This document shows, piece by piece, positions 61,100 to 64,000 of a stretch of 64,000 nucleotides of DNA. Each line of letters starts with the position of its first letter. Positions within the stretch are counted from its first letter, which is position 1. Made by a program: the position numbers and the translations under genes. Under the pieces are notes generated by a model. The model ran no database searches and was not told where the DNA came from. It saw only the letters and a program-made list of their open reading frames with translations. Source of the DNA: Euglena gracilis. Lineage: Eukaryota; Euglenida; Euglenophyceae; Euglenales. The stretch is from NCBI GenBank assembly GCA_039621445.1, contig CP154954.1:4268714-4332713 (forward strand). The letters run 5' to 3'.

Positions 61100-62870
61100 C
61101 ATATGCCCTATTCCACTGTGTCGCACCATGGGAAAATGGATGAGAAAGGGACTTCAGTGACGGGTACCCTAATTCCCAAATGCGATAAGCAGTCTTTCAT
61201 GGCATGAGTAAAACGTGGGTGAATGTGCACTTGCGCAAAAAAAAAGGGTCCTGTGCCTTTCTTTAAATTACAGCCCACTCCTGAATTTTGTACTCTCAGG
61301 TGGGCAGGCCACCACCCACGCCAACTCCCCACCGCCTGGCCTGGGTTTGAAACCACACAGTTCAAGGGTAGACCTCCCTGCGAGGATCGAATGTTGTCCG
61401 AGGACGAGGCAGTCCTGGTGCGAAACACAGCAGAGGAGGACCACCACCTGTGGCCTTGCTGGCAACAAACGTCACCCACCACAGAGAACCCTTATTTATC
61501 ATGTACTCAGAGTCGACGCTCCAGCACTGAAAACAACGCCTGGCCGCTGGCCGCTGTGAAGTCCAAGGAAAGCACATATGCACACACTCTCTCCACGCAC
61601 CTTATCCGCAATGGCTGCAGTCAAACATAGCACATTGGGGTGAATGCGCACATGCACATTCCCATCTTGTGTCTCCCCTTAAAGCACGCTGGCAGGAGGT
61701 TGGTGCGAGGGCCATGTCAAACAACCCAGCCCAGAACACAGCCCAGGAGACATACACCCTCCTCTGGCAGCATCCACCAGTGCAATAATGCCTCTAGGGG
61801 TTGCCCTGGCATAATGTTCTGCTGGCACTGGGTTCAGGTGTGCGAGACACAACTCCCCACAACACAGAGAATGTGCACATGTGCACTCCCCCTCATGGAA
61901 TGCACAGGTGCGCACTCTTGTGGATGCCCAGCGTTGCTCCTATCCCGCTCTCTCAGATAGAATCACACCCAGCCAGCGAAGGAATGGCCTCAAGAGTGCG
62001 CATGTGCGCATTCTTGTGCCTCGTGCAACCTTGGACAGGAGCCATTTTGTATCGTTTGTGAGGGTTGTTTGGAGGGTGCTCTGTGGCAAAAAAAAGGGGG
62101 TTGGAGCGGGGTTCCGCTCCGGAGCTTTAGGAACCAGTGGCGCACAGGAAACGCGTACAAACCAGTCCCCCCCCCTCCATACCCAGCACCCCATCCCAAC
62201 CGTCAGACCTAAACACAGGTGGTCCCACATGGTGATGTGCTGTGGTGCCTTTGAGAAGGCGCAGAGCGGACACCGTGCACGCTGGAGGGATGCTATGCCT
62301 GCATGTGTTTTGGAGGGGTGAAATGCACCAAGCCCTCCTTTACAAACACCTGGCATATGTTTAAAAACACCGTCACCCACCACTCTCTGAAATCATACAA
62401 ACCACACAATTAACTGCACACCATCGCCCCCTCGTGCGCTGCTTCCAACGCAGGTCACAGAACCTCCCCTCCACTCTAATCATAGAGATGACGGTACCTC
62501 CTTCCTACAACCACCCCCGGGAGCCACAATAACCGCCCAAATCTTCAGGAAAGGGCGCTGATGAAGATGGGGTGAATGCGACTGCGCATTCACTGGCACC
62601 ACAAAAAGGAAGGGACAGCAACAGGTACAACGGCTTCAACTGACCAAGATTCTTCCTTGTGAAACAGCGTTTGTGTCGCACCCACTTCGCCAGACGGGGT
62701 TTTCCCCTCGGTCGGCAGAGGTGGTAAACCATCATTTTCAAACCGAAAAAAGTCGGTTTACCCAGGAAAAAACCCCGGGGATCGAAAGCAGTGGTACCCA
62801 TTTTCGTACTACGGGTTTCAGTTGGCAGGTGCGCTGCCCCGTCAAGTGATGGCAACACACTTGGTCAAGA
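61100..62870. other. No clear gene; cluster of GAATGCGCAYATGCGCATTC-like palindromes
   Basis: Palindromic words at about 61220, 61641, 61869, 61897, 61993 and 62573, for example GAATGCGCACATGCACATTC, AGTGCGCATGTGCGCATTC and GAATGCGACTGCGCATTC. A plus-strand open frame at 61223-61630 has some charged, protein-like stretches (CEDRMLSEDEAVLVRNTAEE), but no supporting codon bias. Confidence 0.45.
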
Positions 62871-62924
62871 TCGCGCAAATGCGCAAAAAACCACCAAAAG
62901 TGAAAAGTGCATTCCCGGCCGTCT

Positions 62925-64000
62925 AAGGTGCACCTTAGCAATTTGCAAAAGCCCTGCCAACTTGGATGGCCAACTGGCCGTGATGGGATTGCAAGAGCTT
63001 CAGCAGCCCCAGACCACTGTGCAAATATGGTCCCCTACACGGCTCCTAATAGCTCCATGGTTCATTCCAAATTTGGTGTTCTGGCCACTGGTCGGCTTTA
63101 GCCGGCATATGATGGGACAGAGGTTGAGGAGGGTATGTCAAAACAAAGCAATCATGATTCAACACTGATATTTGTGTACATTCACATACATTTTTTGGCC
63201 GTCAGGGCTCAGGGAATATTGTCACAGAATATGTCAAACTTTTAACTCCTTTTGTCACACAATGTTTTGAATATTCGATAAATTCAATTACTATGACTTT
63301 TTGATGTCTTCAGCCACATAGAAAACCTGAGCCCCCCAGGGAATTTATTAAATCGGATCGCTCAATACCCCCCCACCGAGGGTCCAGCAAGCCAACATCG
63401 TTTTTTCGGCCAACACCTGCCATTTGGAGTTAATTGAATGGAGGACCCCTCGGGGGCACTTTTCTTCCAGCTTCAATGACAGCAGAATCAACTGCAATAC
63501 AGCATTTTCATGGAATTTCTGGAAAATATATGTCGGAAAGAAGATGCATTTCATTCAATTAAGAAAATACATTGTCTTCAAATGCTTTCTTCTCTTCAAC
63601 AGTCAATTTATCTCCAAAGGGCCAGTTTTAGACCTATTTTGGCATTTTGCCATTTTGCCATGGTGAGCCATTTTTTCCTGCAACTTTCAAGTAGTTTTGG
63701 CCATTTGAATTTAAAACCAATTTAACCGTTTTGAGCCATCATTCGAAACTTACTCCATCTGATCAATGGCGCGCAATGTTGGTGTTCCTGTTTTCCCACC
63801 CTTTTACCACTCTGTTACCACTCTATTACCACTCTATCACCACCAGGAAATGGCTTCAACCGGCACTGTCTTGAGGGTTCACAAATCACACGCAAATGGC
63901 ACCAACCAAGGCTCTAGACAAAAAGGAGCTGGGAGAGGTGCAGGTGCTGGCTGGACCCCCCACAAATTGGTTCCCCTCCAGCTTAAGGCAACCCCTGCTT
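62925..64000 (+). repeat. Dispersed repeat family R, copy D (runs off the window)
   Basis: Collinear with 51045-51500 and then with 3840-4150 / 51860-52280. An intron-type motif, TCGCGCAAATGCGC, lies just upstream at 62871-62890. Confidence 0.8.

Overview
The window looks like nuclear DNA from a large-genome eukaryote, most likely a protist. Long gene-poor stretches alternate with microsatellites, homopolymer G/C tracts and dispersed repeats. The few convincing genes lie in a GC-rich island at about 29.5-42.7 kb, and they have GT-AG introns and strongly G/C-ending codons. No rRNA, tRNA, CRISPR array, operon or prokaryotic feature was found. The taxon cannot be fixed from sequence alone. A Val-Pro repeat typical of alveolins/epiplastins, and two possible GC/GA splice donors, weakly favour an alveolate or another epiplast-bearing lineage.

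Layout. 0-9.4 kb: repeats and unassigned DNA, including a palindromic GC-rich array (1345-1515), copies of dispersed repeats also found at 50-64 kb, and G-run arrays (7.5-7.8 kb). 9.4-19.3 kb: a roughly 3.47 kb unit in three nearly identical head-to-tail copies, the third rearranged at its end. 20.7-22.7 kb: a hAT-like non-autonomous element inside a mirror-symmetric trinucleotide tract. 23-29.3 kb: diffuse repeats with two or three doubtful exons. 29.5-31.7 kb: a gene with coding minisatellite repeats and an alveolin-like Val-Pro block. 32-34.1 kb: a repeat with direct terminal repeats, then G-run arrays. 34.2-37.8 kb: gene A, unknown family, three exons. 38.3-42.7 kb: gene B, many exons, with a tentative ParB-like region near its N terminus and a lysine/glutamate-rich C-terminal part. 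43.7-46.3 kb: repeats. 46.4-50.7 kb: TA-rich microsatellites around a Tc1-like element with terminal inverted repeats of about 430 bp. 50.6-64 kb: long copies of one repeat family.

Genes A and B run in the same direction and share one striking property. Nearly every intron supported by matching phase carries one or more copies of a palindromic motif close to GTTGATTTGCGCAWTTGCGC, in either orientation, while the exons and the A-B intergenic gap do not. Gene B also carries a 473 bp inverted-repeat insertion with a 7 bp target duplication, filled with related TGCGCA words. Its length plus one duplication is a multiple of three. Together these suggest introns derived from, or marked by, a mobile element.

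The coding frames are broken repeatedly by 1-2 nt shifts (several in G runs), by two 29 bp near-duplications and by four in-frame TAG codons. Either the loci are decaying or the assembly carries many indel errors. All protein calls are therefore provisional.
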